DNA of 64,000 bases from an uncultured Verrucomicrobiota bacterium (GTDB lineage Bacteria; Verrucomicrobiota; Kiritimatiellia; CAIVKH01): contig CALKUH010000039.1 of assembly GCA_937996795.1 (NCBI GenBank), positions 1 through 64,000 on the forward strand, given 5' to 3'. This document shows positions 36,201-44,981 of the stretch, piece after piece. The translations under genes and the position numbers were made by a program. The stretch's first letter is position 1; every line of letters begins with the position of its first letter. The notes beneath the pieces are model-generated. The model worked only from the letters and a program-made list of their open reading frames with translations, was not told the origin of the DNA and ran no database searches.

Positions 36201-36433
36201 AGTTTGCATTTGATGCCGCAGCCGGTGTTGCACTGGAGGCATGCCGAATAGATGACATTCTCCGCGTCGGCGAGGTCGTAGTGGACATCGGCGCGCCCGC
36301 TGTTGAGCAGGGCCGCGGCGTCAGCCGGCGCGGCGGCCAGCCCCGCGACGGCGCCGCCGCCGAGCAACGCACCCTTGGCGAGGAAGTCGCGGCGGCTGAG
36401 GGCCTCCGCACGGTCGAGGATTTCTTTTTTCAT
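33209..36433 (-). CDS. Tat-exported molybdopterin oxidoreductase, TtrA-like
   Basis: The 1,074-residue catalytic subunit of a periplasmic DMSO-reductase-family enzyme. The Tat signal is SRRDFLAKG (Arg14, Arg15). An N-terminal [4Fe-4S] motif uses Cys65, Cys68, Cys72 and, after an unusually long gap, Cys117; this spacing is typical of the tetrathionate/arsenate/selenate reductase branch. Cys279 in TTVCQGSLYF is the likely Mo ligand. The core (FYWQADLENSRFVLFVGAN, WKWLPVKPGADTALALGMI) and the C-terminal molybdopterin-binding domain follow. With an NrfD subunit and a four-cluster ferredoxin it forms a TtrABC-like complex. The substrate could be tetrathionate, another sulfur oxyanion or a metalloid oxyanion; sequence alone does not decide. 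The start at 36433 gives the Tat signal. Confidence 0.88.
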   Translation of the reverse strand: MKKEILDRAEALSRRDFLAKGALLGGGAVAGLAAAPADAAALLNSGRADVHYDLADAENVIYSACLQCNTGCGIKCKLQDGVISKIDGNPYSPWTLVPHLPMRTSTASAALVDGALCPKGQSGLQSAYDPFRLRKVLKRAGQRGENKWTSIPFDQAVKEICAGGTLFAHVPGEENRAVEGLGSLVALRDPKVAKEMDADLKAIHSEKDKAKRADLVTAFQAKHAAHLDKLIDPDHPDLGPKNNQIVCNWGRLKAGRSEFYKRFATGLGTTNAHGHTTVCQGSLYFTCKAISEQYEGGKFTGGQKFYWQADLENSRFVLFVGANLFEANYGPPNRTARITDRLATGKCTIAVADPRFSKLASKAWKWLPVKPGADTALALGMIRWIFENEAYRAAFLRNANKAAATANGEASWTNATWLVELKDGKPGKLVRAADIGLCEAENRTLKDGTAFTEKFMVAMVDGQPVKVDPNDETTPVVGDLFVDTTLADGRKVKTGLLIQREAAYEKTVAEWAALAGVREEDIIAVAKELAKHAPYSGVDIHRGPAQHTNGFYAVFAWMSLNMLLGNFDHQGGMVKPTTYDIAGKGKGEWFKLEDQPGAIKPFGISSIRHNIDYEKTTLFAGYPAKRNWYPLASDMYQEVIPSIGDAYPYPVKALFLYMGAPTYALPAGHTNIAILRDVEKLPLFIANDIVVGMTSMYADYIFPDLSFLERWEFQGTHPNIPNKVQPVRQPAMPPVPESCTVFGQSMPVCFESMMLGIAEELKLPGFGPDGFGEGKALQHYDDLYLRAVGNLAYGEKPDGSQQVPDASPEEIELFLKARRHLPKQVFDADRWKAIVGEAMWPKVVYILNRGGRFEDHAMAFAPNGMLGNAYGKLLNFYQEKTAATIHAGTGKAYPGYTAHIPVQDFLGQEPEALRAGHPLALITHRTISQCKSRTITNPWLTPLMPENAILIHPADAARLSLHDGQLVKVVSATNPEGVWPVAEGREKVMAGKLQLTQTMRPGVISFALGFGHWATGACDIEIDGVTIRGEERRAKGVHANAAMWTDPHVKNTCMFDPVGGSVSFYDTHVTLRPV

Positions 36434-36455
36434 GCGCGTGCTCCTGAAGGTGGGT

Positions 36456-37655
36456 TCATGAAGGGAGTGCACCAGATTCCCGGGCGAGGCGGCGGTAATA
36501 GCGGTCGAGCCAGAGGTGATAGCCGACCGCAAAAAGAGTCAGCGCCACGCCCAGCCCGAACAGGACGACCCTCCACTCCGTGAGGCTGGGGAAATAATCG
36601 AAGCTCAGCCGTTCATGCACGAACGCGCGGGCGATGTTCGCGAGTTCCGGGCTGGGGTAGGCGAGCCCCGGAATGATGATGTTCAGCGGCACCATGATGA
36701 AGGTGCCGACCAGCAGGATCGCCGCCGCGCCCAGTGCGCGCGAGGAGTTCCGCCCCCAGAGCAGCAACGCGAGGGGGAGCAGTGTGCCGAGCCCGATGTG
36801 GACGATCCAGACGCTCCACCAATAGGGCCCGAAGAGCAGCAGGCGCATCGCCTCCGCCTTCGCGGGGACGTTCTGGTAGCTGGTGACCAGCAGGTTCGCG
36901 CCCGCGCCGACCAGGCCCACCACCAGCGCCCACATCAGGAACCGGCCCAGCTCGGCCGCCGTCTGCCGGTACACCTCGCTGCCCGCCTGCGGCGAGAACA
37001 GCAGGTGCAGCAGCAGGATCAATCCCGTGCCCGCGATCAGTGACGAGACGGTGAACGCCATCGGCAGCATGGAGGCGTTCCAATAGGGGCGCGCCGCGAT
37101 CACGCCGAACAGGGAGCCGATCACGCCGATCAGCGCAATGCCCGCCGGGATGTTCACCCAGTTGAGCCACTTGATCAGTTCCTCATAGTCGTTGTGGTAG
37201 GCCCAGAACTCGACGATCAGGAGGAGCAGGTAGAAGGTGTGCAGCCAGATCATCCACGTCATCATCGATCCGAAATCCGCGAACACGAAGGCGCGCCACG
37301 CGCGGAACGGGTGGCCGAGATCCATCCCGATGATCATCAGCGCCGAGAGCAGGCAGCAGATCGCGGCCATCACGATCACCGGCCCGAGCCGGTCGATGCC
37401 CTTCACGTTCAACACGTGTTTCAACGCGTAATACCCGAGGATCATGCCGACCTCCATCCACACGAGGTAGACGTAGACCGAGACCCACAACCCCCACGGC
37501 ACATAGCTGCCCAGCGCGCCGTGATCGCCGCCGGACACGACGTTCCAGACGGCGCCCGCGCCCAGCGCGATCGCGATGAGGCCCAGGATGAGCGAGATCG
37601 TGAAATCCGCGCGCCGGTTGAACCGGTATGAGAAACTTTCAGTGATGCCGGACAT
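36456..37655 (-). CDS. NrfD/PsrC-type membrane subunit
   Basis: A 399-residue polytopic protein with about 9-10 hydrophobic helices, an N-terminal NRRADFTISLILG and the family pattern of alternating short loops (PWGLWVSVYVYLVWMEVG, LGHPFRAWRAFVFADFGSMMTWMIWLHTFY). Members exchange electrons between the membrane quinone pool and a periplasmic ferredoxin subunit. The gene sits between the ferredoxin and the catalytic subunit genes with gaps of 10 and 22 bp, so it is the TtrC equivalent. Confidence 0.9.
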   Translation of the reverse strand: MSGITESFSYRFNRRADFTISLILGLIAIALGAGAVWNVVSGGDHGALGSYVPWGLWVSVYVYLVWMEVGMILGYYALKHVLNVKGIDRLGPVIVMAAICCLLSALMIIGMDLGHPFRAWRAFVFADFGSMMTWMIWLHTFYLLLLIVEFWAYHNDYEELIKWLNWVNIPAGIALIGVIGSLFGVIAARPYWNASMLPMAFTVSSLIAGTGLILLLHLLFSPQAGSEVYRQTAAELGRFLMWALVVGLVGAGANLLVTSYQNVPAKAEAMRLLLFGPYWWSVWIVHIGLGTLLPLALLLWGRNSSRALGAAAILLVGTFIMVPLNIIIPGLAYPSPELANIARAFVHERLSFDYFPSLTEWRVVLFGLGVALTLFAVGYHLWLDRYYRRLARESGALPS

Positions 37656-37665
37656 GGCGTTCTCC

Positions 37666-38613
37666 TTAGACGATGTAGTACACGCGGGGTTGGGTTCCGA
37701 GGTGCGGAAGCAGGGTCTGCACGCGGTTCTTCGTGATCAGCTCCGTGACGAGGCTGTCGGGATCGTTCGCGTCGCCGAAATACGTCGCGCGCCCGATGCA
37801 GGTTGTTGCGCACACCGGCAACTGGCCCACCTCCAGCCGGTGCAGGCAGAAGTGGCACTTGCGCGCGTTGCCCTTGGGCGAGGCTTTCGTGCCGTCCGTG
37901 CGGGCCCATGCCTTGGCGTATTCGTAGTTCGGCAGCTGTTCCCACGGCGCGGTGCCGTCCACCGCCCGGTCCGGCGCATCGCCCGCGCCCGCGGCGACTC
38001 CGGCGGTGTACGATTCGCCGAAGTCACTGGTGCGCGCCTGGTAGGGGCAGGCGGTGATGCAGTAGCGGCAGCCGATGCACTTGTCGTAGTCGACGATGGT
38101 GATGCCATCCGGCCGTTTCCAGGTGGCGTTGACGGGGCAGACCGGCACGCAGGGCGGATTCTCGCATTGCATGCACGGCCGGGGCGTGAACTTCAGCTTG
38201 AGGTTCGGGAACTCGCCGGCCTCCTCCTTGACGACCGGGCGGTACACCACGCCGGGCGGCAGCTTGTTCTCCGCCACGCAGCCGATCGTGCACGCATCGC
38301 AACCGACGCACTTGCGCGTGTCGATGACCATGATCCATCGGCGCTGTTCGACCGGCTTCGCCATCGCCGCCACGAGCTCCCGCTGCATGCGGACCAGCAC
38401 GTCCTCGTTCTCCGCGCGCGGGACATCCGGCAGTCCCGGCAGGTCCCGCACCGTGTCCGCGCCGACCGGGTCGGGCGTAAGCCCCGCGCGGCGGCGCCGG
38501 ACCAGCGCGGTGCCGCCGATGACGGCGGCGGCGCCCACAAGCGTGCCGGCGCGCAGGAAGTTGCGCCGGTCGAGCGAGGGCGTTTTCGAGTCAGGTGTTT
38601 CGTTGTTCTTCAT
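37666..38613 (-). CDS. Tat-exported four-cluster ferredoxin subunit (TtrB-like)
   Basis: A 315-residue electron-transfer subunit. The Tat motif DRRNFLRAG is near residues 15-23. Four [4Fe-4S] cysteine groups are visible: [11 protein letters not shown] (from Cys102), [27 protein letters not shown] and a split group CHFC plus CATTC. This is the layout of TtrB/PsrB/NrfC subunits that link a membrane NrfD protein to the Mo subunit. The start overlaps the stop of the Rrf2 gene as ATGA, so regulator and enzyme are translationally coupled. Confidence 0.92.
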   Translation of the reverse strand: MKNNETPDSKTPSLDRRNFLRAGTLVGAAAVIGGTALVRRRRAGLTPDPVGADTVRDLPGLPDVPRAENEDVLVRMQRELVAAMAKPVEQRRWIMVIDTRKCVGCDACTIGCVAENKLPPGVVYRPVVKEEAGEFPNLKLKFTPRPCMQCENPPCVPVCPVNATWKRPDGITIVDYDKCIGCRYCITACPYQARTSDFGESYTAGVAAGAGDAPDRAVDGTAPWEQLPNYEYAKAWARTDGTKASPKGNARKCHFCLHRLEVGQLPVCATTCIGRATYFGDANDPDSLVTELITKNRVQTLLPHLGTQPRVYYIV

Positions 38614-39044
38614 GCGGCGATCCTCCGGGCGGATGGGGCGGCGGACTTCACTCGATTCGGGCGGCACGGGGTGGCGAGGGAAGCAAGCGACAGGCGGGCC
38701 AGGCGCGAACGGAGTCGCTCCTGTTCCGCCATCCAGAAGGCGTTCCAGACCGATCCGTCCGGTGCCGCTGGCCCCGGGCGGGCGTCAGGCCCCTCCACGG
38801 CCTCATACACCTGCAGCGCCGAGATATGGCGCGGCGATCGCAGCAGCCAGACGCCGCCGCCCTGTCCGCGCTTGCAGGCCACGATGCCGGCGGCCTGCAG
38901 CCGCTTGATGATCTTGACGAGGTAGGGCGCCGGGACGCCGCTGCAGGAGGCGATTGCTCGAATCATGCCATGCGCGCACTCACGGCGGGCCAGGCAGGCC
39001 AGCGCTTGCATGGCATGGCTGAACGTCTTGGAAGGACCTGTCAT
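38610..39044 (-). CDS. Rrf2-family transcriptional regulator
   Basis: A 144-residue winged-helix regulator. The N-terminal half matches Rrf2 proteins: [14 protein letters not shown], then the recognition region [19 protein letters not shown] and the wing [14 protein letters not shown]. Cysteines at 17, 23, 34 and 57 are available, but their spacing is not the standard Cys triad of IscR or NsrR, so I do not assign an Fe-S cluster. The gene is the first of the Mo-oxidoreductase operon and overlaps the ferredoxin gene. A perfect inverted repeat 33 bp upstream of its start is a candidate operator. Confidence 0.85.
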   Translation of the reverse strand: MTGPSKTFSHAMQALACLARRECAHGMIRAIASCSGVPAPYLVKIIKRLQAAGIVACKRGQGGGVWLLRSPRHISALQVYEAVEGPDARPGPAAPDGSVWNAFWMAEQERLRSRLARLSLASLATPCRPNRVKSAAPSARRIAA

Positions 39045-39076
39045 GATGCTCCCGGTTGACTGTGATGAGCATCGTC

Positions 39077-39100
39077 ATTGTGGATGCGACTGTCCACAAT
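39077..39100. promoter_or_regulatory. Inverted repeat upstream of the Rrf2 gene (candidate operator)
   Basis: Perfect 8-bp arms, ATTGTGGA (39077-39084) and TCCACAAT (39093-39100), flank an 8-bp spacer. Their centre is about 45 bp upstream of the Rrf2 start codon. The position suits control of the regulator and the oxidoreductase operon. The bound protein is not known. Confidence 0.55.
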
Positions 39101-39130
39101 CGGGCCGGGCGGAAGACCCTGAATGAATCG

Positions 39131-39145
39131 TCGGGGAAACCCCGA
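39131..39145 (-). terminator. Short GC hairpin after the cytochrome-b-like gene
   Basis: TCGGGGAAACCCCGA, a 6-bp stem with a 3-base loop, lies 7 bp past the stop of the upstream minus-strand gene. There is no clear U-tract, so it may be an attenuator or RNA-stability element and not a strong terminator. Confidence 0.35.
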
Positions 39146-39152
39146 GGCGGGA

Positions 39153-39539
39153 TCAGCGGCCGCCGCGCCAGCCTGCACCCTCGCCGCTGTGCCCGCCGCC
39201 ATTGCTGCGCTCCACCGGAAGCAGCCAGACGGCCGCGACCAGCAGCAGGCCTGCGAGCAGGCCGGCGAGCACGGGCCACTTGAGCTTGGGCCACGCCGTG
39301 TACCACAGCCAGCGCCAGTGCAGCACGAGGTGGAGGACCACGAGTCCGCAGACGGTGTAGGCGAGCCAGGTGTGCAGGTCACCCCAGTCGTGGCGCGACC
39401 AGTCCCAGATGCTCATGCCGCCGCCACCGCGGCTGCCCGGCGGCAGGCGGTAGCGGATGATGAACCCGGTCGCCAGCATCAGGCAGATGGCGATCCACAG
39501 CACGAAATCAACGACACGGTTCCACGCGAGTTTGTTCAT
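39153..39539 (-). CDS. Cytochrome b561-like membrane protein (DUF4405 type)
   Basis: A 128-residue protein with three predicted membrane helices (VVDFVLWIAICLMLATGFII; WLAYTVCGLVVLHLVLHW; WPVLAGLLAGLLLVAAVWLL). Histidines 50, 56, 70 and 74 lie at helix ends or within helix 2, in the usual pattern for haem b ligands of short DUF4405 proteins. A glycine-rich tail follows. It lies upstream of the Rrf2-Mo operon on the same strand and may pass electrons to it; a hairpin between the two may separate transcription. Confidence 0.7.
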   Translation of the reverse strand: MNKLAWNRVVDFVLWIAICLMLATGFIIRYRLPPGSRGGGGMSIWDWSRHDWGDLHTWLAYTVCGLVVLHLVLHWRWLWYTAWPKLKWPVLAGLLAGLLLVAAVWLLPVERSNGGGHSGEGAGWRGGR

Positions 39540-39652
39540 GGCATGCCCTTCCACGCTCACCTTCGGCAGCCGTGCGCGGCCTGTCGAGGTCGCGCTTGAA
39601 GTTCACGCCCTGAACGTGCCCTCGGGGAATGTCCGATTCTTCCGGGGTGATC

Positions 39653-39889
39653 CTACTTCAACGCCGACAGCGGGGCGCCGAAGTTGATATGGAACGCGGC
39701 GCCGTCGAGCAGCAGCGCGGGGACGGATTTGACACCCGCGGCCTCCGCCTCGGCCACGCGGCCTTTTTGTTCGCCGAGGTGCACGATTTCGACCGCGTAG
39801 CGCTGCGGGTCGAGCGCGGCGGCGACCTGTTGTTCGGCGGCGACGCACACCGGGCACCCGGCGTGATAGAATATGGCGTTGCGTTTCAT
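39653..39889 (-). CDS. Small thioredoxin/glutaredoxin-like protein
   Basis: A 78-residue single-domain protein with the active-site motif CPVC (Cys12, Cys15) right after the first strand, a cis-proline segment KSVPALLLDG and no signal peptide. It resembles short glutaredoxin-like proteins that reduce or sense disulfides in the cytoplasm. It is divergent from an HxlR regulator whose family often responds to redox or electrophile stress, so the two may form one response. Confidence 0.75.
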   Translation of the reverse strand: MKRNAIFYHAGCPVCVAAEQQVAAALDPQRYAVEIVHLGEQKGRVAEAEAAGVKSVPALLLDGAAFHINFGAPLSALK

Positions 39890-39911
39890 CCTGAGTCTCC
39901 TGTTGTCCCGC

Positions 39912-39982
39912 GGCGCACCATGCGCCACACCGTCACCCTACTGGAGGCGGGCGACGCCGCCAGTGGGCACAAAATGGTGCCC
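39912..39982. promoter_or_regulatory. Two inverted repeats between the thioredoxin-like and HxlR genes
   Basis: GGCGCA-CCA-TGCGCC lies at 39912-39926, and GGGCAC-6 bp-GTGCCC at 39965-39982. The second abuts a possible -35 (TTGACG at 39985). They are good candidates for HxlR operators in this divergent promoter region; binding is not shown by sequence alone. Confidence 0.45.
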
Positions 39983-40019
39983 GGTTGACGCGGAGGGCCG
40001 GATGACGTAAGGCAGGCGC

Positions 40020-40343
40020 ATGAAGAAACAATTCATCCCGCTGGCCGAGCGCACGGCCTATCGCAGCCTGGAGGATGTGGTCGGATGCAAGTGGTCCGCC
40101 GGCGTCGTGGTGGCCCTCGCCGAGGGGGTGCGCCGTCCGGGCGCCTTGGAGCGCTACATTCCGGGGATATCAAAAAAGATCCTGAACGAGCGCCTGAGGA
40201 AACTGCTCGCCTATGGCTTGATCAAGCGCACCGAGATCCCCGGGCGTGTGAAACACGTCGAATACGCCCTGACCCCCATGGGCCGCAACCTCGCCCGCGT
40301 GATCCGCCAGTTGCGCGCGATGGGAAATCAGCATCGTCTTTAG
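40020..40343 (+). CDS. HxlR-family winged-helix regulator
   Basis: A 107-residue regulator. The conserved HxlR pattern is present: DVVGCKWSAGVVVALAEG at residues 19-36, then PGISKKILNERLRKLLAYGLIKRTE and a C-terminal YALTPMGRNLARVI. Cys23, just before KWS, is the position that senses redox signals in several members. It diverges from a thioredoxin-like gene, and two inverted repeats separate them, which is the usual layout for local autoregulation. Confidence 0.88.
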   Translation: MKKQFIPLAERTAYRSLEDVVGCKWSAGVVVALAEGVRRPGALERYIPGISKKILNERLRKLLAYGLIKRTEIPGRVKHVEYALTPMGRNLARVIRQLRAMGNQHRL

Positions 40344-40416
40344 CAGACCATTGATTATGAGCCTCAGTGTCGAGTCTCGACTACCAATTTTTATGTGCTC
40401 TGCTTATGTTTAGCGG

Positions 40417-43311
40417 ATGAGTTCGTGTCGTCCGAGAATAATTTTGGGCGCCGCTTTGGCCATGTCCATGATCTCGGCGACCGCCTTTGGGCAAGGTCAT
40501 TTGTATGTCGCGCTGGATGGGGCGCATCAGCCGCCATTTGACTCCTGGGCGACCGCCGCAACAAACATACAGGCGGCTGTCGATTTGGCCGCCGAAGGCG
40601 ATGTGGTCTGGGTTGGCAATGGCGTCTATTCGGGCGCGGGCGGTGTTTATGGCAGCGGCCAATTTCGCAGTACGAATGTTGTTTCAATCACCAAGGGTAT
40701 TCGATTGCGGGGTGTCAATGGACCGGACCACGTCATCATCGACGGTGCACATCTGTACAGGGGTGTTTTGGTGTCGAACGCCAACGCCACTGTTTCGGGA
40801 TTCACCATTCGCAACGGAGCGCCTCACGGGCCGTCTTCGGGAGCTGGTCTTCATCTGACTCACGGTTCGGCGGAATGGCTGGTTGTGGTGAGCAACAGCA
40901 CGATGAATGGATTGTACGGTACCGGAGGCGGTGTATATGCAAATGAAGCCAGCCTCTCTAATGTGGTAGTCGCGTATAATGTCAGCAGCGAATCGGGGGG
41001 CGGGATTGCCGCCGAGAAATCAACCCTTGATCGATGCCGAATCGTCCACAACACCACCGGCGGAAATGGAGGAGGAGTATATTCAGTAAATCCCACTACG
41101 ATTCGGAACTCGGTCGTTGCCCGCAATCGGGCAAGAGTCGGCGGAGGTTTGTTTCTGCTGGGCTCGACTGTGGAAAACGTTACGGTCACCGAAAATATGG
41201 CCATTGAGGAAGGCGGCGGAATTCATATCGCACCGCTCTGTACGCTTCGGAACGCGATTGTTTGGGGGAATTTCGCCGACGTTGCTCCCGAATGGCATTC
41301 ACTCGGCATAGAGTTTATTGCCGAGCGGATTGTGACTCGCCCCCTTGCGTATTTCATGGATGGTTTTGAACAAGATCCCAGGCTTATCGGGTCCGGCAAC
41401 CATGAGTTCTCGTTGGCCCCTGATTCGCCGTGCATTAATGCGGGCTCGTTCCTGGCATGGATGTCCCAGGGTGTGGATCTCGTTGGGAATCCACGGATCA
41501 CGCAATCGGTGGTGGATATTGGGGCCTACGAAACCAACTACTCCAACACCCTCATGTCCATTATCGGAAATGCGGGGGGTGGCGCGCTTCCGGCCACTCT
41601 CACCTTTGATGCAAATGTGATTCCATCCGGAACCGGATGGGTTGGTGATGTTTGGTTCGCGTGGGACTTTGACGGCGATCAAAATCCGGATGTCACGGGG
41701 TGGAACACCTCCCGCGTCGATTTCACGTATCTGACGGTTGGCGATTACACCCCGACCTTGATTGTATCAAATATCGCGGGTCAGGTTGCGGGCGCCACGG
41801 GCAGTCTTGTTCGCGTTTCGCCTCCTGACCTGTACGTGAGTCCTTCGGGACAGCATATTCCGCCGTACGATTCATGGGTGAACGCATCGACCTCCATTAT
41901 GGATGCGGCGGATGTCGCTGCATCCGGATCAACGGTGTGGATTACGGATGGCGTATATCGGGAGTCGGGTGGGGTGAGAATTCGCGAGGGGGTCACGATC
42001 CGCAGCGTAAACGGACCCGCGACAACCGTTCTGGAAACAACTTCCACGAATTGCATGGTTCAGTTTGACGCGACGGGGGGCGCTGTTATCGGTCTGGGTG
42101 TGATGGGTGGAAATCAGAATCGTCGCCCCGGCGTTGCCGCGCCATATCCGGATAATCTGATCGATGCCTGCCATGTCTCCGGATTCGACGGCGCTGGCAT
42201 CGTGATGGCGTTCAACGCAACCGTCACCAACTCGGTGATCGTCGGCAATCGCGGGGGAGTCCGCATGTTTGGCGGCTTCTTGAACGAATCCGTGATTCGC
42301 AGCAATTCCCAGTTTGGAGTTATTACCACCCGCGGCGATAATCCCTTTGGAAACGTAATCCGCCATTGCGACGTGTCTTACAATGTGAACACCTCCTTGT
42401 TCGGCGGAGGGATCATGTCCATTTCGGCTTCGGATGTTGTTGTGGATCGGTGTCGTGTCGTAGCGAACCAAGGCTCGGGCATCAGCCTGTATGGCGTAGG
42501 TCCACTTACCAGGGTGATCAATAATGTCGTTGCCCGAAACACAGATGCCGGAGTGGCGTCTCGTCTTGGAAATCCAATGATTCTGCACAACACAATCGTT
42601 TCCAATCTCGGCGATGGGATCAAATTTTACATGACCAGCGGCGCAAGCGTGATTAACAACATTATTCACGGTAACAATGGCGGCCCCATAACGGTGGAGT
42701 GCCCGGTATCCACTTGTTCGTATACGAATCTAAACAACTTTATAGGCGATCCCATGTTTCAGAACGTCTTGAGCGAAGAGTACGCTCTGCTTGCGGATTC
42801 ACCGTGTATTGATGCCGGGACCTTGCAGGACATCACGAAAACAAGCCGGGACGGGATTGAGAGGCCGTTGGATGGAAATGCTGATGGCGCGGCAATTCCG
42901 GATATTGGCGCCTTCGAATTTGTTCACCCGCTTGCAGACACGGATGGCGATGGCCTGAGCGATCAGCAGGAGATTTTGTTCGGCTCCAGTCTGATCAAAG
43001 TCGACACGTCAGGAAATGGCATGACGGACTACGAATGCTGGATTGCAGGCATAGATCCCTTGAGCCCCACGGCGACCTTTGTGTTGGCCGGAATTCCTGC
43101 TTCCGATGGCTCTGGCGGGTTCATACTTTCTTGGCCGAGCTTGTCATTAAGGGAATACACGATCTTTGCGTCCACCGATTTGATGTCGGACATGAGTCCC
43201 ATTTTGTCAGGGATTGCCGCAACACCTCCCACCAATAGTGTTGCCATAAACGTGGATGCATTCGACGCCAGCTACTTCCGAATTGGCGTCGAGATTACCA
43301 CTGATCCATAA
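40417..43311 (+). CDS. Secreted right-handed beta-helix protein, choice-of-anchor Q type
   Basis: A 964-residue exported protein with an N-terminal signal peptide (IILGAALAMSMISATAFG). Two parallel beta-helix blocks (about 90-310 and 510-770) contain repeated SGGGI/NSVV-type rungs. Each block ends in a choice-of-anchor Q segment (DSPCINAG...DIGAYE and DSPCIDAG...DIGAFE). A PKD-like domain lies near 385-465 (VWFAWDFDGDQNPD). The end has a calcium-type repeat (DTDGDGLSDQQE) and a short C-terminal sorting-like domain. Function is probably surface carbohydrate binding or degradation; no catalytic residues can be assigned. Sampled lines run about 48-57% GC, below the roughly two-thirds of its neighbours. 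Confidence 0.82.
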   Translation: MSSCRPRIILGAALAMSMISATAFGQGHLYVALDGAHQPPFDSWATAATNIQAAVDLAAEGDVVWVGNGVYSGAGGVYGSGQFRSTNVVSITKGIRLRGVNGPDHVIIDGAHLYRGVLVSNANATVSGFTIRNGAPHGPSSGAGLHLTHGSAEWLVVVSNSTMNGLYGTGGGVYANEASLSNVVVAYNVSSESGGGIAAEKSTLDRCRIVHNTTGGNGGGVYSVNPTTIRNSVVARNRARVGGGLFLLGSTVENVTVTENMAIEEGGGIHIAPLCTLRNAIVWGNFADVAPEWHSLGIEFIAERIVTRPLAYFMDGFEQDPRLIGSGNHEFSLAPDSPCINAGSFLAWMSQGVDLVGNPRITQSVVDIGAYETNYSNTLMSIIGNAGGGALPATLTFDANVIPSGTGWVGDVWFAWDFDGDQNPDVTGWNTSRVDFTYLTVGDYTPTLIVSNIAGQVAGATGSLVRVSPPDLYVSPSGQHIPPYDSWVNASTSIMDAADVAASGSTVWITDGVYRESGGVRIREGVTIRSVNGPATTVLETTSTNCMVQFDATGGAVIGLGVMGGNQNRRPGVAAPYPDNLIDACHVSGFDGAGIVMAFNATVTNSVIVGNRGGVRMFGGFLNESVIRSNSQFGVITTRGDNPFGNVIRHCDVSYNVNTSLFGGGIMSISASDVVVDRCRVVANQGSGISLYGVGPLTRVINNVVARNTDAGVASRLGNPMILHNTIVSNLGDGIKFYMTSGASVINNIIHGNNGGPITVECPVSTCSYTNLNNFIGDPMFQNVLSEEYALLADSPCIDAGTLQDITKTSRDGIERPLDGNADGAAIPDIGAFEFVHPLADTDGDGLSDQQEILFGSSLIKVDTSGNGMTDYECWIAGIDPLSPTATFVLAGIPASDGSGGFILSWPSLSLREYTIFASTDLMSDMSPILSGIAATPPTNSVAINVDAFDASYFRIGVEITTDP

Positions 43312-43342
43312 ACCACTGAAGCCGTGAAGCGAGGTTTACTCG

Positions 43343-44455
<1,113 letters not shown>

Positions 44456-44471
44456 TCTGATCTTCCTTATC

Positions 44472-44544
44472 AACCACGAATGGACACGAATCGACGCGAA
44501 TGCCGATCCGATCCATTCGTGTTCATTGGTGTTTATTCGTGGTT
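44472..44544. repeat. Inverted CACGAAT repeat element at the arsC-acr3 junction
   Basis: AACCACGAATGGACACGAAT (44472-44491) is mirrored by ATTCGTGTTCATTGG...TTCGTGGTT (44515-44544) around a short spacer, so the element can fold into a long imperfect hairpin. Its right half reaches into arsC and supplies the stop codon and last few codons. It looks like a REP-type extragenic palindrome and not an insertion sequence. Confidence 0.65.
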
Positions 44545-44981
44545 AAACAATCCGGAAGCGTTTCGACGAATCGCCGGATCTCATCCCGCACGCGGCGGTA
44601 GTGGGCGAGGGCTTCTTCCTCGGTCTTCGCGGTCTTTGCCAGCTTCGGCGGGTCGTCGAAGCCGACGTGGACGACGCGCGTCTTGCGGCCGAGCCACGCG
44701 GGGCACGTCTCGTCCGCGTGGCCGCAGACGGTGATCACCACATCCAGCGGGACATCCTTTAATTCATCGACCTTCTTCGAGCGCTGGCCGGTGATGTCCA
44801 CGCCCGCCTCGGCCATGACCCGGACCGCGTTCGGGTTCATGCCGTGCGTTTCAATGCCGGCGGAGTAGGGTTCAATCACGCCGCTTTTCAGCGCGTGCGC
44901 CCAGCCTTCCGCCATCTGGCTCCGGCAGGAGTTCCCGGTGCAGAGAAAGAGCACGTTCAGCTTTTTCGTTGCTGTTTGCAT
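44523..44981 (-). CDS. arsC: Thioredoxin-coupled arsenate reductase ArsC
   Basis: A 152-residue low-molecular-weight-phosphatase-fold arsenate reductase. The P-loop is Cys14-x5-Arg20 (CTGNSCRS), and the relay cysteines are Cys86 and Cys93 ([11 protein letters not shown]), the spacing of the S. aureus pI258 type, which is regenerated by thioredoxin. Two thioredoxin-like proteins are encoded nearby. A GGAGG ribosome-binding site precedes the ATG, and the gene overlaps arsR by 25 bp. The last six residues (TTNKHQ) are encoded inside a repeat element. Confidence 0.94.
   Translation of the reverse strand: MQTATKKLNVLFLCTGNSCRSQMAEGWAHALKSGVIEPYSAGIETHGMNPNAVRVMAEAGVDITGQRSKKVDELKDVPLDVVITVCGHADETCPAWLGRKTRVVHVGFDDPPKLAKTAKTEEEALAHYRRVRDEIRRFVETLPDCLTTNKHQ

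Noticed and set aside
33209..36433. Calling the Mo enzyme a respiratory arsenate reductase (ArrA) because arsenic genes are near
   Set aside because: The accessory gene set (NrfD plus four-cluster ferredoxin) and length fit TtrA-like enzymes at least as well, and nothing in the active-site motifs I can read fixes the substrate.
33290..36583. 1,097-codon plus-strand open frame opposite the Mo-oxidoreductase gene
   Set aside because: It mirrors the real gene in a high-GC region, has arginine/glutamate-rich low-complexity sequence and no domain. Several similar long antisense frames (2536-5259, 5395-8091, 15482-17689, 19534-21741, 53470-55575) are rejected for the same reason.
44472..44544. Insertion sequence or attachment site at the arsC end
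   Set aside because: There is an inverted repeat but no transposase, no integrase and no target duplication.
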